Positions 26,121 through 35,092 of a stretch of DNA of 64,000 bases are shown here, piece by piece (position 1 is the first letter of the stretch; each line of letters begins with the position of its first letter). The notes below the pieces were generated by a model. The model was not told where the DNA came from, did no database searches, and saw nothing but the letters and a program-made list of their open reading frames with translations. Position numbers and translations under genes: made by a program. Origin of the DNA: Streptomyces drozdowiczii (GTDB taxonomy: Bacteria; Actinomycetota; Actinomycetes; Streptomycetales; Streptomycetaceae); the NCBI RefSeq assembly GCF_026167665.1, contig NZ_CP098740.1, forward strand, positions 6,262,001-6,326,000. Reading direction: 5' to 3'.

Positions 26121-27464
26121 ATGGCACACTCGTACAACAGATCGGATCTGCCCGGCAGTGTCGCGGGACACCGGATGTCCCGGCGGAGCCTGCTGCGCGG
26201 CGCGGCGCTCGGTGCCGGCGCGGTCACGCTTCCCGCCCTGCTCACCGCGTGCGGCGGCGGACCCGGTGGCGACGGCAAGACCGTCACCCTGGGATCGAAT
26301 GCCTCCGACCCCATTCCCAAGAAAGCGTTCGCCGACGCGTTCAAGGCGTACGCCGCGCAGTCGGACGGCCGGAAGGTGAAGGTCAACACCGTCGACCACA
26401 ACACCTTCCAGGAGAACATCAACCGCTATCTCCAGGGCAAGCCCGACGACGTCTTCATGTGGTTCGCCGGGTACCGCATGCAGTTCTTCGCGAAGAAGGG
26501 CCTGCTGTACGACATCAGCGACAACTGGCAGCACTACACGGGATTCTCCGACGCCTTGAAGGACCAGTCCAGCGGCGAGGACGGCAAGCAGTACCTCACC
26601 CCGTACTACTACTATCCGTGGGCCGTCTTCCACCGGAAGAGCCTGTTCACCGATCGCGGCTATCAGGTGCCCAGAACGCTCGACGAGTACGTGGCGCTCG
26701 CCAAGCAGATGAAGAAGGACAAGCTGGACCCCATCGCGTTCTGCGACAAGGACGGCTGGCCCGCCATGGGCACCTTCGACTACATCAACATGCGCACCAA
26801 CGGATACGAATTCCACAAGAGCCTCATGGCCGGTCAGGAAGCCTGGACGGACAAACGCGTCCGGGACGTCTTCGACACCTGGCGGCGCCTTCTTCCGTAC
26901 TGCCAGCCCGGCGCCAACGGCCGCACCTGGCAGGAGGCCGCCACCAGCCTCCAGAAGCGCGAGGCGGGCATGACCGTCCTCGGTCTGCCCCACCCCGGCG
27001 CGCAGTTCCCCAAGGCCGAGCAGACCGACCTGGACTTCTTCCCCTTCCCCGAGATCGACCCCGAGCACGGCCAGGACGCCGTGGAGGCGCCCATCGACGG
27101 GTTCCTGCTGGCCAAGAAGTCCAAGAACCTGAAGAACAAGAAGACGCTGGAGAGCGCCAAGGACCTGGTGAAGTGGCTCGCCACCGGGAAGGCCGAGGAC
27201 ATCTACCTCAAGAGCGACCCCAACAACATCGCGGTCAGCGAGGAGGCGGACACCTCCGGGTACTCCGCGATCCAGAAGAAGGCCGTCGAACTCGTCTCGG
27301 GCGCCAAGCAGATCTCGCAGTTCCTCGACCGGGACACCCGTCCGGACTTCGCGTCCACGGTCATGATCCCCGCGATCCAGAAGTTCATCAGCAGCCCAGA
27401 CGACGTGGACGGCCTGGTCAACGACATCGAACGGCAGAAGAAGACCATCTTCGCCTCGGACTGA
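26121..27464 (+). CDS. ABC transporter substrate-binding lipoprotein (CUT1 sugar type)
   Basis: Extracellular sugar-binding lipoprotein (447 aa). Twin-arginine SRRSLL at residues 20-25, hydrophobic stretch, and lipobox LTAC with Cys44, so probably Tat-exported. The mature protein has the family-1 solute-binding fold with AIDGFLLAKKSK near the C-terminus. ATG 26121 follows GGAGGA by 7 bases. First gene of an operon with two permeases; no ATPase is encoded, as usual for CUT1 systems that share MsiK. Adjacent alpha-galactosidase suggests alpha-galactosides (melibiose, raffinose) or galactose-containing oligosaccharides. Confidence 0.9.
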   Translation: MAHSYNRSDLPGSVAGHRMSRRSLLRGAALGAGAVTLPALLTACGGGPGGDGKTVTLGSNASDPIPKKAFADAFKAYAAQSDGRKVKVNTVDHNTFQENINRYLQGKPDDVFMWFAGYRMQFFAKKGLLYDISDNWQHYTGFSDALKDQSSGEDGKQYLTPYYYYPWAVFHRKSLFTDRGYQVPRTLDEYVALAKQMKKDKLDPIAFCDKDGWPAMGTFDYINMRTNGYEFHKSLMAGQEAWTDKRVRDVFDTWRRLLPYCQPGANGRTWQEAATSLQKREAGMTVLGLPHPGAQFPKAEQTDLDFFPFPEIDPEHGQDAVEAPIDGFLLAKKSKNLKNKKTLESAKDLVKWLATGKAEDIYLKSDPNNIAVSEEADTSGYSAIQKKAVELVSGAKQISQFLDRDTRPDFASTVMIPAIQKFISSPDDVDGLVNDIERQKKTIFASD

Positions 27465-27480
27465 ACCGGGAGTGCGCACC

Positions 27481-28395
27481 GTGCCGTTCATCTCGGGGAG
27501 GCGCACCGGACGACGGGGCACGCGGCGGTACACCCGCCGCGACCTCGTGGTGCTCGGTGTGCTGCTCGGCCTGCCCGTCCTGCTGGACCTCGCCATCGTC
27601 TGGGGCCCGACCCTGGCCTCCGTCGTCCTCTCGTTCACCAGCTGGGACGGGATCGGCGACATCGAGTGGGTCGGGACCCGCAATTACACGAACCTCTTCA
27701 CGAACTACCCGCAGTTCTGGCCAGCCGCCCGGCACAACCTGCTCTGGCTCGCCTTCCTCGGCCTCGTCGCCACCCCGTTCGGGCTGCTCCTGGCCGTACT
27801 GATCGACCGGGGCGTGCGGTTCAGCCGCTTCTACCAGTCCACGCTGTACATGCCCGTCGTGCTCTCGCTCGCGGTGGTCGGCTTCATCGCCCAGCTCGTC
27901 TTCTCGCGTGACCAGGGCGCGCTCAACGCCGTACTCGGCGACACGGAGACGCCGACGGACTGGCTCGGCGATCCGGACCTCAACATCTGGATGGTCCTGC
28001 TGGCCGCCGCCTGGCGGCACACCGGCTATGTGATGATCCTCTACCTCGCCGGGCTCAAGGCCGTCGACCGGTCCCTCAAGGAGGCGGCGGCGATCGACGG
28101 GGCGAGCGAGGCGCAGACCTTCTTCCGCGTCGTCTTCCCGACCCTGCGGCCGGTCAACGTCATCGTCGGCGTCATCACCGTCATCGAGTCGCTGCGCGCC
28201 TTCGACATCGTGTACGCGGTCAACCACGGGCGCAACGGCCTGGAACTGCTCTCCGTGCTCGTCACCGACAACATCATCGGCGAGGCCAGCCGGATCGGCT
28301 TCGGCTCCGCGATCGCCGTCGTCCTGCTGACCGTCTCCCTCGGATTCGTGGTGACGTACCTGGTCCAGGAGCTCCGAGGGGAGAAAGACCGATGA
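27481..28395 (+). CDS. Sugar ABC transporter permease (first)
   Basis: MalF-type membrane subunit (304 aa) with six helices. The EAA loop that docks the ATPase is visible as KEAAAIDGASEAQTFFRV then VFPTLRP. GTG 27481 is chosen because GGGAG lies eight bases upstream; GTG 27472 would add three residues. Starts 16 bases after the binding protein, and overlaps the next permease by ATGA. Confidence 0.92.
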   Translation: MPFISGRRTGRRGTRRYTRRDLVVLGVLLGLPVLLDLAIVWGPTLASVVLSFTSWDGIGDIEWVGTRNYTNLFTNYPQFWPAARHNLLWLAFLGLVATPFGLLLAVLIDRGVRFSRFYQSTLYMPVVLSLAVVGFIAQLVFSRDQGALNAVLGDTETPTDWLGDPDLNIWMVLLAAAWRHTGYVMILYLAGLKAVDRSLKEAAAIDGASEAQTFFRVVFPTLRPVNVIVGVITVIESLRAFDIVYAVNHGRNGLELLSVLVTDNIIGEASRIGFGSAIAVVLLTVSLGFVVTYLVQELRGEKDR

Positions 28396-29303
28396 CCACC
28401 ACGCAGACCACCCGCGCGGTCCCGGCCACCCCTGAGAGGGCCCGCCGCGGGCTCCGGCCCGGCCGGCTCGGTGTGCACGCCTTCCTGATGGCGGTCTCGC
28501 TGGCCTTCCTCGCCCCGCTGCTGCTCGCGGTCTACGCCTCGCTGCGGCCGTACGACGAGACCTCCGAGTACGGCTACTTCTCGCTGCCGCGCCACCTCTC
28601 GCTGGACTACTACCGGCAGGCGTTCACCGACTCCGGCATGACGAAGTACTTCGTCAACACCCTGATCATCGCGGTGCCGGGCGTCCTGATCACCCTGTTC
28701 CTCGCCTCGTTCGTGGCCTTCGCGCTCGCCCGGCTGAAGATGCGCGGCGGCCTGGTCCTGCTGATGCTCTTCACAGCCGGCAACCTGCTCCCGCAGCAGG
28801 TGATCGTCACCCCGCTGTACGTCGTCTTCAACCGCATCCCGCTGCCGTACTGGATGTCCGACTCGATGACGATGTTCGACTCCTACTGGGCCGTCGTCCT
28901 GGTGCAGATCGGCTTCCAGATCGGCTTCTGCGTTTTCGTCCTGGCCAACTTCATGCGCACCCTGCCGGTGGAGATCCTGGAGGCGGCGGTGGTGGACGGG
29001 GCCGGGGTGTGGACGCGGTTCTGGCGGATCACCCTGCCGCTGTGCCGCCCGGCGCTCGCCGCGCTCGGCACGCTCCAGTTCACCTGGATGTACAACGACT
29101 TCCTGTGGGCGCTGGTCTTCATCTCCGACGGCGACAAACTGCCCATCACCTCCGCGCTGAACAACCTGCGCGGGCAGTTCTTCACCGACTACAACCTGCT
29201 CGCCGCCGGCTCGGTGATCGTCGCGCTGCCGACGCTCGTCGTCTTCCTGCTGCTCCAGCGGCACTTCATCGCCGGACTCACGCTGGGGTCCGGCAAGGGG
29301 TGA
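28392..29303 (+). CDS. Sugar ABC transporter permease (second)
   Basis: MalG-type membrane subunit (303 aa), six helices, EAA loop LEAAVVDGAGVWTRFWRI then TLPLCRP. ATG overlaps the stop of the first permease. The gene ends the operon and is followed by a strong hairpin. Confidence 0.93.
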   Translation: MTTTQTTRAVPATPERARRGLRPGRLGVHAFLMAVSLAFLAPLLLAVYASLRPYDETSEYGYFSLPRHLSLDYYRQAFTDSGMTKYFVNTLIIAVPGVLITLFLASFVAFALARLKMRGGLVLLMLFTAGNLLPQQVIVTPLYVVFNRIPLPYWMSDSMTMFDSYWAVVLVQIGFQIGFCVFVLANFMRTLPVEILEAAVVDGAGVWTRFWRITLPLCRPALAALGTLQFTWMYNDFLWALVFISDGDKLPITSALNNLRGQFFTDYNLLAAGSVIVALPTLVVFLLLQRHFIAGLTLGSGKG

Positions 29304-29306
29304 CAG

Positions 29307-29338
29307 GGCCTGTCCGGCGGCGTGCCGCCGGACAGGCC
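29307..29338. terminator. Bidirectional hairpin between permease and excalibur-protein genes
   Basis: Perfect 15-bp stem GGCCTGTCCGGCGGC and complement with a two-base loop, between convergent genes. Confidence 0.8.
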
Positions 29339-29347
29339 GGAAGCGCC

Positions 29348-29902
29348 CTACTCGCAGGCCACGCCGTCCCCGTCGCGGTCGAGGTGCCGGCCGTACCCCG
29401 GATCGCCCCGGTGGATCGGGGCCGCACCGGCCGCGCGGACAGCGGTGCAGTTCGCGTAGTACGCCGAGCCGCCGCCCGAGCCCCCGCCACTCGAACCGGA
29501 GTCGTCCGAACCGGAGTCGTCCGAGGTGTCGGCGGGGGCCTCGGGCGCGACGGTGACCTTGACGGTCTTCGTCTTCGTGACGGTCGGCACCGGCTCGGGG
29601 CTCGCGGTGACCGTCTCGGTCACGGCGGGCTCCGGCGCGGGCGTGACCGACACGGTGGCGGTGACGGTCGGCGCCGGCGAGGACTTCGCCGCCGCCTCGG
29701 TCCTGTCCGCCCCGGAGTCCCCGCCGGCGGCCCCCATGCCCACACCGACGAGGAAGAGAACGGCCGCCGCCGGGATGACGATGCGTTTCCTCGCCCAGCG
29801 GGGCGCGCCGCCCCCGGGGCCGCCCGGACCCTGCGGGCCGAACGGTGACGGCTGCGGCGGCGGCCCCCAAGGCGGCGGCTGCGGCGAAGGGTTGTGCGAC
29901 AT
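29348..29902 (-). CDS. Membrane-anchored excalibur calcium-binding domain protein
   Basis: Protein of 184 aa: Pro/Gly-rich cytoplasmic N-terminus (residues 1-35), one transmembrane helix (about 41-60), a Thr/Val/Pro-rich extracellular spacer, a Ser/Gly linker and a C-terminal excalibur domain ending HLDRDGDGVACE, with the two Cys of the fold. The DxDxDG loop suggests Ca2+ binding at the cell surface. ATG 29902 follows a G-rich ribosome site; an upstream ATG would add 21 residues without one. Confidence 0.88.
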   Translation of the reverse strand: MSHNPSPQPPPWGPPPQPSPFGPQGPGGPGGGAPRWARKRIVIPAAAVLFLVGVGMGAAGGDSGADRTEAAAKSSPAPTVTATVSVTPAPEPAVTETVTASPEPVPTVTKTKTVKVTVAPEAPADTSDDSGSDDSGSSGGGSGGGSAYYANCTAVRAAGAAPIHRGDPGYGRHLDRDGDGVACE

Positions 29903-30066
29903 GGGACCCCCCAAAGTTGCGTGGAGGGACGACCGTAGCCGGGCCCGGACCCCGGAGGAGGCCAATCCTCCGCAAGTGATGGAGTTGTGACCATCTCGTG
30001 AAGTCGAGGGTCCGCCACGGCCTGCGTGGGCCCGCCGTTGTCAGTGGCGGGTGCGATCCTGCACGC

Positions 30067-30333
30067 ATGGACGAGATCATGCGACGGCGGGTGTACGGCG
30101 CCGACCACGAAGACCCCGACCCGGGCCCCCGGCCGGGCCGCGAGTACCGGGAGCTGGTCGGCGGACCGCTCGACGGACTGCTCCTGGACGTGACGGGGTG
30201 GACGGCGGTGGCCCTGGCGGACGGCTCCGCCCTGGTCACCGAGATCGGGGCCTACGGACCGGGCGGCCGAGCCGAGTACGGCCCGCGCCCGGACGAGCCG
30301 GACAAGTGGGACTGGCGGGGCGATACGCCGTAG
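30067..30333 (+). CDS. Small conserved hypothetical protein (88 aa)
   Basis: Starts MDEIMRRRVYGADHED and contains YRELVGGPLDGLLLDVTGW, ending DKWDWRGDTP. Charged and soluble; I recall similar small proteins in Streptomyces but no function. C/G third positions support coding. Single gene between the excalibur protein (divergent) and the P-loop/NUDIX gene. Confidence 0.65.
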   Translation: MDEIMRRRVYGADHEDPDPGPRPGREYRELVGGPLDGLLLDVTGWTAVALADGSALVTEIGAYGPGGRAEYGPRPDEPDKWDWRGDTP

Positions 30334-30444
30334 CCCCGGGAGGCCGGCTGCCGCCCCCTCCGCGCAACGCATCGCCCCGGGCGTGTTTTCGCGGCAGGGT
30401 GTTGCGGGCAAGCCACAGGGGGCTGCTACGGAAGAGGGGGAACC

Positions 30445-31494
30445 GTGATCGTCTGGATCAACGGTGCGTTCGGCGCCGGTAAGACCAGCGCCGCGCGTGA
30501 ACTGATCGATCTGATCCCGAACAGCACCTTGTACGACCCGGAACTCACCGGGACGGGGCTCAGGAGCCTGCTGCCCCAGAAGAAACTGGCCGAGGTGACG
30601 GACTTCCAGGACCTGCCGATCTGGCGGCGCCTCGTGGTGGACACCGCCGCCGCGCTCCTCGCCGAGCTGGGCGGAGTCCTCGTCGTGCCGATGACGCTCC
30701 TGCGGCAGGAGTACCGCGACGAGATATTCGGCGGTCTCGCCGCCCGGCGCATATCGGTGCGCCATGTACTGCTCTCACCTGAGGAAACGATCCTGCGCGA
30801 GCGCATCGCCCGCCGGGCCGAGTTCCCCGGTGACGTCCCCGGTGACGCGGAGGGTGTGGACCCGACCGGCCGCTGGGCGTACGACCGCATCGAACCGTAC
30901 CGCTCGGCCCTCGGCTGGATCACCGGAGACGCCCACACCATCGACAACAGTGCGCTCACCCCGCGCCGGACGGCGGAGCGCATCGCGGAGGCCGTACGCA
31001 CCGACGCCGCCCCCGCCTGCGAGATCGTCCAGACCCCGGAGCCGACCGGGGAGACCGTCGCCTCCGGGGTGCTCCTCTTCGACGAGCACGACCGGTTCCT
31101 GCTCGTCGACCCCACGTACAAGCCGGGCTGGGAGTTCCCCGGCGGCGTCGTGGAGGCGGGCGAGGCCCCCGCGCAGGCGGGGATCCGGGAGGTCGCCGAG
31201 GAGATCGGCATCCAGCTGGAACGGGTGCCCAAGCTGCTCGTCATCGACTGGGAGGCGCCCGACCCGCCCGGATACGGCGGTCTGCGCCTCCTCTTCGACG
31301 GCGGACTGCTGCCCCGTGCGGACGCGGAGCGGCTGCTGCTCCCGGGCTCCGAGCTGCGCGGCTGGCGGTTCGTCACCGAGGCGGAGGCGGCCACCCTGCT
31401 GCCGCCCACCCGCTACGAACGGCTGCGCTGGGCGCTCCGGGCCCGGGAACGCTCAGCCGTGCTCAACCTGGAGGCCGGCGTCCCCGTCGGCTGA
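30445..31494 (+). CDS. P-loop kinase-like / NUDIX hydrolase fusion protein
   Basis: Two enzymes in one chain (349 aa). Residues 1-180: P-loop NTPase with Walker A GAFGAGKT at 7-14, resembling small-molecule kinases. Residues about 205-345: NUDIX hydrolase with the box at about 233-255 (GG-V-V-E-A-G-E ... REVAEEIG). The pairing suggests coupled nucleotide turnover, for example phosphorylation and then hydrolysis of a nucleoside-diphosphate derivative, or repair of an aberrant nucleotide. GTG start at 30445. The 3' end overlaps the convergent metallo-hydrolase by 42 bases. Confidence 0.88.
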   Translation: MIVWINGAFGAGKTSAARELIDLIPNSTLYDPELTGTGLRSLLPQKKLAEVTDFQDLPIWRRLVVDTAAALLAELGGVLVVPMTLLRQEYRDEIFGGLAARRISVRHVLLSPEETILRERIARRAEFPGDVPGDAEGVDPTGRWAYDRIEPYRSALGWITGDAHTIDNSALTPRRTAERIAEAVRTDAAPACEIVQTPEPTGETVASGVLLFDEHDRFLLVDPTYKPGWEFPGGVVEAGEAPAQAGIREVAEEIGIQLERVPKLLVIDWEAPDPPGYGGLRLLFDGGLLPRADAERLLLPGSELRGWRFVTEAEAATLLPPTRYERLRWALRARERSAVLNLEAGVPVG

Positions 31495-32178
31495 GGACGT
31501 GTCGGCCGCGGCCCGCAGGACCGCGGCGGCGTCCTCGGTGAGGGGGTCGCCGTGGCCGAAGCAGACCGTGGCCGGTTCCAGCGCGGCCAGCCGCCGGAAC
31601 GAGGCCACGGCCTGCTCCCGGTCGATGTTGAAGACGCCCAGCATCACCTGCCCGACCCCGGCCACGCAGTCGCCGGTGAACAGCACGCCGTGCCCGGGGA
31701 GGTGCACACCGATGGAGCCGGGCGTGTGCCCGGGGGAGTGGACCACCCGCGCCCCGCCCCCGAACGGCAGGACCGCCCCGTCGGACAGCTCGGTGTCGAC
31801 CCGGGTCGGGGGAGCCGGGGGAACGGTCAGCGCGTGCTCGTACAGCGGGCGTTCCCAGTCCAGGAGCACCGGCTCCCCGACCTCCTCCTCGCCCCGGATG
31901 ACCGGCGCGTCCAGCCGGTGCGCCAGGATCTCGGCACCGTGGCGGTCGGCCAGCTCCTGGGCGGCGCCGTAGTGGTCCCGGTGGCCGTGGGTGATGACGA
32001 TCCGGGCGATGTCGGCGGGGTCGTGGCCGAGGCCGCGCACCGCCTCCTCGATGGCGGGCGCCGCGTTCACGTCGCCCGCGTCGATCAGGGTCAGCTCCGT
32101 CCCGTCGCGCCACAGATACGCCTGGCCGATCGGGAAGCGGAACATGTGCAACTGCGGAAGCACCTCTACGAGATCCAT
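31453..32178 (-). CDS. Metallo-beta-lactamase fold hydrolase
   Basis: MBL-fold protein of 241 aa with the metal motif HGHRDH at residues 64-69, HSPGHTPGSIGVH, FTGDCV and the terminal FGHGDP, all normal zinc ligands for hydrolase members such as glyoxalase II-like enzymes. Cytoplasmic, no signal peptide. Substrate not predictable. Convergent overlap with the P-loop/NUDIX fusion. Confidence 0.9.
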   Translation of the reverse strand: MDLVEVLPQLHMFRFPIGQAYLWRDGTELTLIDAGDVNAAPAIEEAVRGLGHDPADIARIVITHGHRDHYGAAQELADRHGAEILAHRLDAPVIRGEEEVGEPVLLDWERPLYEHALTVPPAPPTRVDTELSDGAVLPFGGGARVVHSPGHTPGSIGVHLPGHGVLFTGDCVAGVGQVMLGVFNIDREQAVASFRRLAALEPATVCFGHGDPLTEDAAAVLRAAADTSSADGDAGLQVEHG

Positions 32179-32269
32179 GCGGCGAACCTAAGCGGCCCGG
32201 GCCGGCCGCCGCACGGATCTACGCTCTCGGCGAGCTTCGCTCAACGCGTATCCGGGACCGGACGAGGAC

Positions 32270-33634
32270 TCAGACCGTCTTCGACGCGGCGTAGTTGCGC
32301 AGGAACAGCGCCTCGGCCACCGACAACCGCTCCAGCTCCTCGGGCGACACGCTCTCGTTCACCGCGTGGATCTGCGCCTCCGGCTCGCTGAGCCCGATCA
32401 GCAGGATCTCCGCCTCCGGGTACAGCCCGGCCAGGGTGTTGCAGAGCGGGATCGAGCCGCCCATGCCGGAGGACTGCATCTCCTGGCCCGGGTACGCGAC
32501 CCGCATGGCCTCGGCCATCGCGGTGTACGCCGGGCTCGCGATGTCCGCCCGGAACGGCTGCCCCTGGCCGACCTGCTCGACCGAGACCTTCGCACCCCAC
32601 GGGGTGTGCGCGAGCAGGTGCGCGGTGAGCAGCTTCGTCGCCTCGTCCGCGTTCTGCCCCGGCGGCACCCGCAGGCTGATCTGCGCGCGGGCACTCGCCT
32701 GCACGGAGGGCGTCGCGCCGACCACGGCCGGGCAGTCGATGCCGATCACGGTGACGGCGGGCCGCGCCCAGATCCGGTCGGCGACCGTGCCGGTGCCGAT
32801 GAGCCCGACCCCGTCGAGCACCTTGGCGTCCTTGCGGAACTCCTCCTCCTCGTACTGCAATCCGTCCCACGCGGCGTCCGCGGTCAGGCCGTCGACGGTC
32901 GTCGAACCGTCCTCGGCCCGCAGCGAGGCGAGCAGCTGGATCATCGCGGCGAGCGCGTCGGGCGCGGCACCGCCGAACTGGCCCGAGTGCAGATTGCCCT
33001 CCAGCGTGTCCAGCTGGACCCGCAGCATCGTCATGCCGCGCAGCGTCGAGGTCACGGTCGGCAGCCCCGCCCGGAAGTTGCCGGTGTCGCCGATCACGAT
33101 GGTGTCGGCCGCCAGGAGGCCGGGGTGCGCCTCGGCGTACCGCTCCAGACCGCCGGTGCCCTGCTCCTCCGAACCCTCCACGATCACCTTGACCGAGACG
33201 GGCACCCCGCCGTCCGCCTTCAGCGCCCGCAGCGCGAGCAGATGCATGAGGAAGCCGCCCTTGCAGTCGGCCGTGCCCCGGCCGAACCAGCGCCCGTCAC
33301 GCTCCGTCAGCTCGAACGGCGGGGAGATCCAGGCGGCCTCGTCCAGCGGCGGCTGCACGTCGTAGTGCGCGTAGAGCAGCACGGTCGGCGCGCCCTCCGG
33401 GCCCGGAAGGAGACCGTAGACGGACTGGGAGCCGTCCGGGGTGTCGAGCAGTTCGACGTCCTGGAAACCTTCGGTACGCAGCGCTGCGGCGACCCACTCG
33501 GCGGCCGCCTCGCACTCGCTCCTCGGATAGACCGCGGGGTCCGCCACCGACTGGAAGGCCACCAGCTCGGTCAGCTCCGCCTTGGCGCGGGGCATCAGCG
33601 AGGCGACGGTCTCGGGAATCGGATGGCCGGTCAT
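32270..33634 (-). CDS. M20 family dipeptidase
   Basis: Zinc-dependent dipeptidase or acylase (454 aa). Metal and catalytic segments: YAHYDVQP (His and catalytic Asp), GRGTADCKGG (bridging Asp), EGSEEQGTGG (general base Glu), GDTGN and a terminal His in IHAVNESV. An inserted dimerisation domain lies at about residues 190-330. Length is typical of carboxypeptidase/dipeptidase members that act on short peptides. Start ATG at 33634. Preceded by a possible promoter toward 33660. Confidence 0.92.
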   Translation of the reverse strand: MTGHPIPETVASLMPRAKAELTELVAFQSVADPAVYPRSECEAAAEWVAAALRTEGFQDVELLDTPDGSQSVYGLLPGPEGAPTVLLYAHYDVQPPLDEAAWISPPFELTERDGRWFGRGTADCKGGFLMHLLALRALKADGGVPVSVKVIVEGSEEQGTGGLERYAEAHPGLLAADTIVIGDTGNFRAGLPTVTSTLRGMTMLRVQLDTLEGNLHSGQFGGAAPDALAAMIQLLASLRAEDGSTTVDGLTADAAWDGLQYEEEEFRKDAKVLDGVGLIGTGTVADRIWARPAVTVIGIDCPAVVGATPSVQASARAQISLRVPPGQNADEATKLLTAHLLAHTPWGAKVSVEQVGQGQPFRADIASPAYTAMAEAMRVAYPGQEMQSSGMGGSIPLCNTLAGLYPEAEILLIGLSEPEAQIHAVNESVSPEELERLSVAEALFLRNYAASKTV

Positions 33635-33818
33635 GGGGCACGCTCCTGGTAGGTGCGACGTTATGTGTACGTTTCCGGGTACTCGCCCGCCTGGAGTGCG
33701 GCGTCACGGGTCCCCCGGAGACTCGGCCGATCCTCCCACAGCGGTTCCCGGCCGGAACGCGCCGTAGGATGCCGTGAGCAGCTTGGGCCACTGGTCGGAT
33801 CGGGAGCAGAAGCACATC

Positions 33819-35033
33819 GTGAGCAGCGAGAACGCAGACGCCGGACATGAGCACGAAGAGTCGTCCGTGTGGGACGTCGTCGTAGTCGGCGCCGGACCGG
33901 CGGGAGCCTCCGCGGCATACGCGGCGGCCGTCGCCGGCCGCAAGGTACTGCTCCTGGAGAAGGCGGAGCTGCCCCGTTACAAGACGTGCGGCGGCGGCAT
34001 CATCGGCTTCTCGCGGGACGCGCTGCCGCCCGGGTTCGAACTCCCCCTGAAGGACCGGATCCACGCGGTCACCTTCTCGCTCAACGGCAGGCTGGCGCGC
34101 ACCCGCCGCTCCAAGCGGATGCTCTTCGGCCTCATCAACCGCCCCGAGTTCGACGCGGGGCTGGTCGAGCAGGCGCAGAAGGCCGGTGCCGAACTGCGCA
34201 CCGGGGCGACCGTCTCGCGGGTGGAGCAGCACGGTGCCGCGGTGCCCGACCGGCGCACGGTCGCGGTCGTGCTGGCCGGCGGCGAGACCGTCCTGGCCCG
34301 CGCGGTGGTCGGCGCGGACGGCAGCGCCGGGCGCATAGGAGCCCATGTCGGGGTCAAGCTCGACCAGGTCGACCTGGGCCTGGAGTCGGAGATCCCGGTG
34401 CCGCCCACCGTGGCGGAGGACTGGGCGGGCCGCGTCCTCATCGACTGGGGCCCGATGCCCGGCAGTTACGGCTGGGTCTTCCCCAAGGGCGACACCCTGA
34501 CGGTCGGCGTGATCTCCGCGCGCGGCGACGGCGCCGGCACCAAGCGGTATCTGGAGGACTTCGTCGCGCGGCTCGGCCTCGCCGGCTTCGAGCCCACGAT
34601 CTCCTCCGGCCACCTCACGCGCTGCCGCAGCGAGGACTCGCCGCTTTCGCGCGGCCGGGTGCTGGTGTGCGGTGACGCGGCCGGCCTGCTGGAGCCGTGG
34701 ACCCGCGAGGGCATCTCCTTCGCGCTGCGGTCGGGGCGGCTGGCCGGTGAGTGGGCGGTGCGCGTGGCCGAGGCGCACGACGCGGTGGACGCCCGCCGCC
34801 AGGCGCTCAACTACGCCTTCGCCATCAAGGCCGGCCTCGGCGTCGAGATGGGCGTGGGCCGACGCATGCTGAAGCTGTTCGAACGGCGCCCGGGCGTGCT
34901 GCACGCCGTTCTGACGGGCTTCCGTCCGGCGTGGAACGCGTTCGCGGGCATCACGCGCGGCACGACCTCGCTGGCCGAGCTGGTCCGTTCGCACCCGCTG
35001 GCCCAGCGGGCGCTGTCGGCGATGGACCGCTAG
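33819..35033 (+). CDS. Geranylgeranyl reductase family FAD-dependent oxidoreductase
   Basis: FAD flavoprotein (404 aa) with the dinucleotide-binding VVVVGAGPAGASAAY near residues 21-35, YKTCGGGI (active-site Cys region of the family), GADGSAGRIG and CGDAAGLLEPWTREGISFALRSG. Members reduce isoprenoid double bonds in lipids or quinones; here menaquinone or polyprenyl substrates are possible but unproven. GTG 33819 is preferred for typical length, though GTG 33774 (with TAGGA upstream) would add 15 residues. Terminated by the hairpin at 35059-35092. Confidence 0.88.
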   Translation: MSSENADAGHEHEESSVWDVVVVGAGPAGASAAYAAAVAGRKVLLLEKAELPRYKTCGGGIIGFSRDALPPGFELPLKDRIHAVTFSLNGRLARTRRSKRMLFGLINRPEFDAGLVEQAQKAGAELRTGATVSRVEQHGAAVPDRRTVAVVLAGGETVLARAVVGADGSAGRIGAHVGVKLDQVDLGLESEIPVPPTVAEDWAGRVLIDWGPMPGSYGWVFPKGDTLTVGVISARGDGAGTKRYLEDFVARLGLAGFEPTISSGHLTRCRSEDSPLSRGRVLVCGDAAGLLEPWTREGISFALRSGRLAGEWAVRVAEAHDAVDARRQALNYAFAIKAGLGVEMGVGRRMLKLFERRPGVLHAVLTGFRPAWNAFAGITRGTTSLAELVRSHPLAQRALSAMDR

Positions 35034-35058
35034 GACCGTTCCCGTGGTCCGGTTCTAC

Positions 35059-35092
35059 GAGGGCTGACGCGCCGTCCGGTGCGTCAGCCCTC
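35059..35092. terminator. Hairpin between convergent flavoprotein and deazaflavin genes
   Basis: 12-bp perfect stem GAGGGCTGACGC / GCGTCAGCCCTC with a 10-base loop; the second arm overlaps the stop codon of the minus-strand gene. Confidence 0.65.

Noticed and set aside
26057..27802. Second plus-strand frame over the galactoside binding protein
   Set aside because: Overlaps the real gene, low-complexity Arg/Pro/His content, no start signal.
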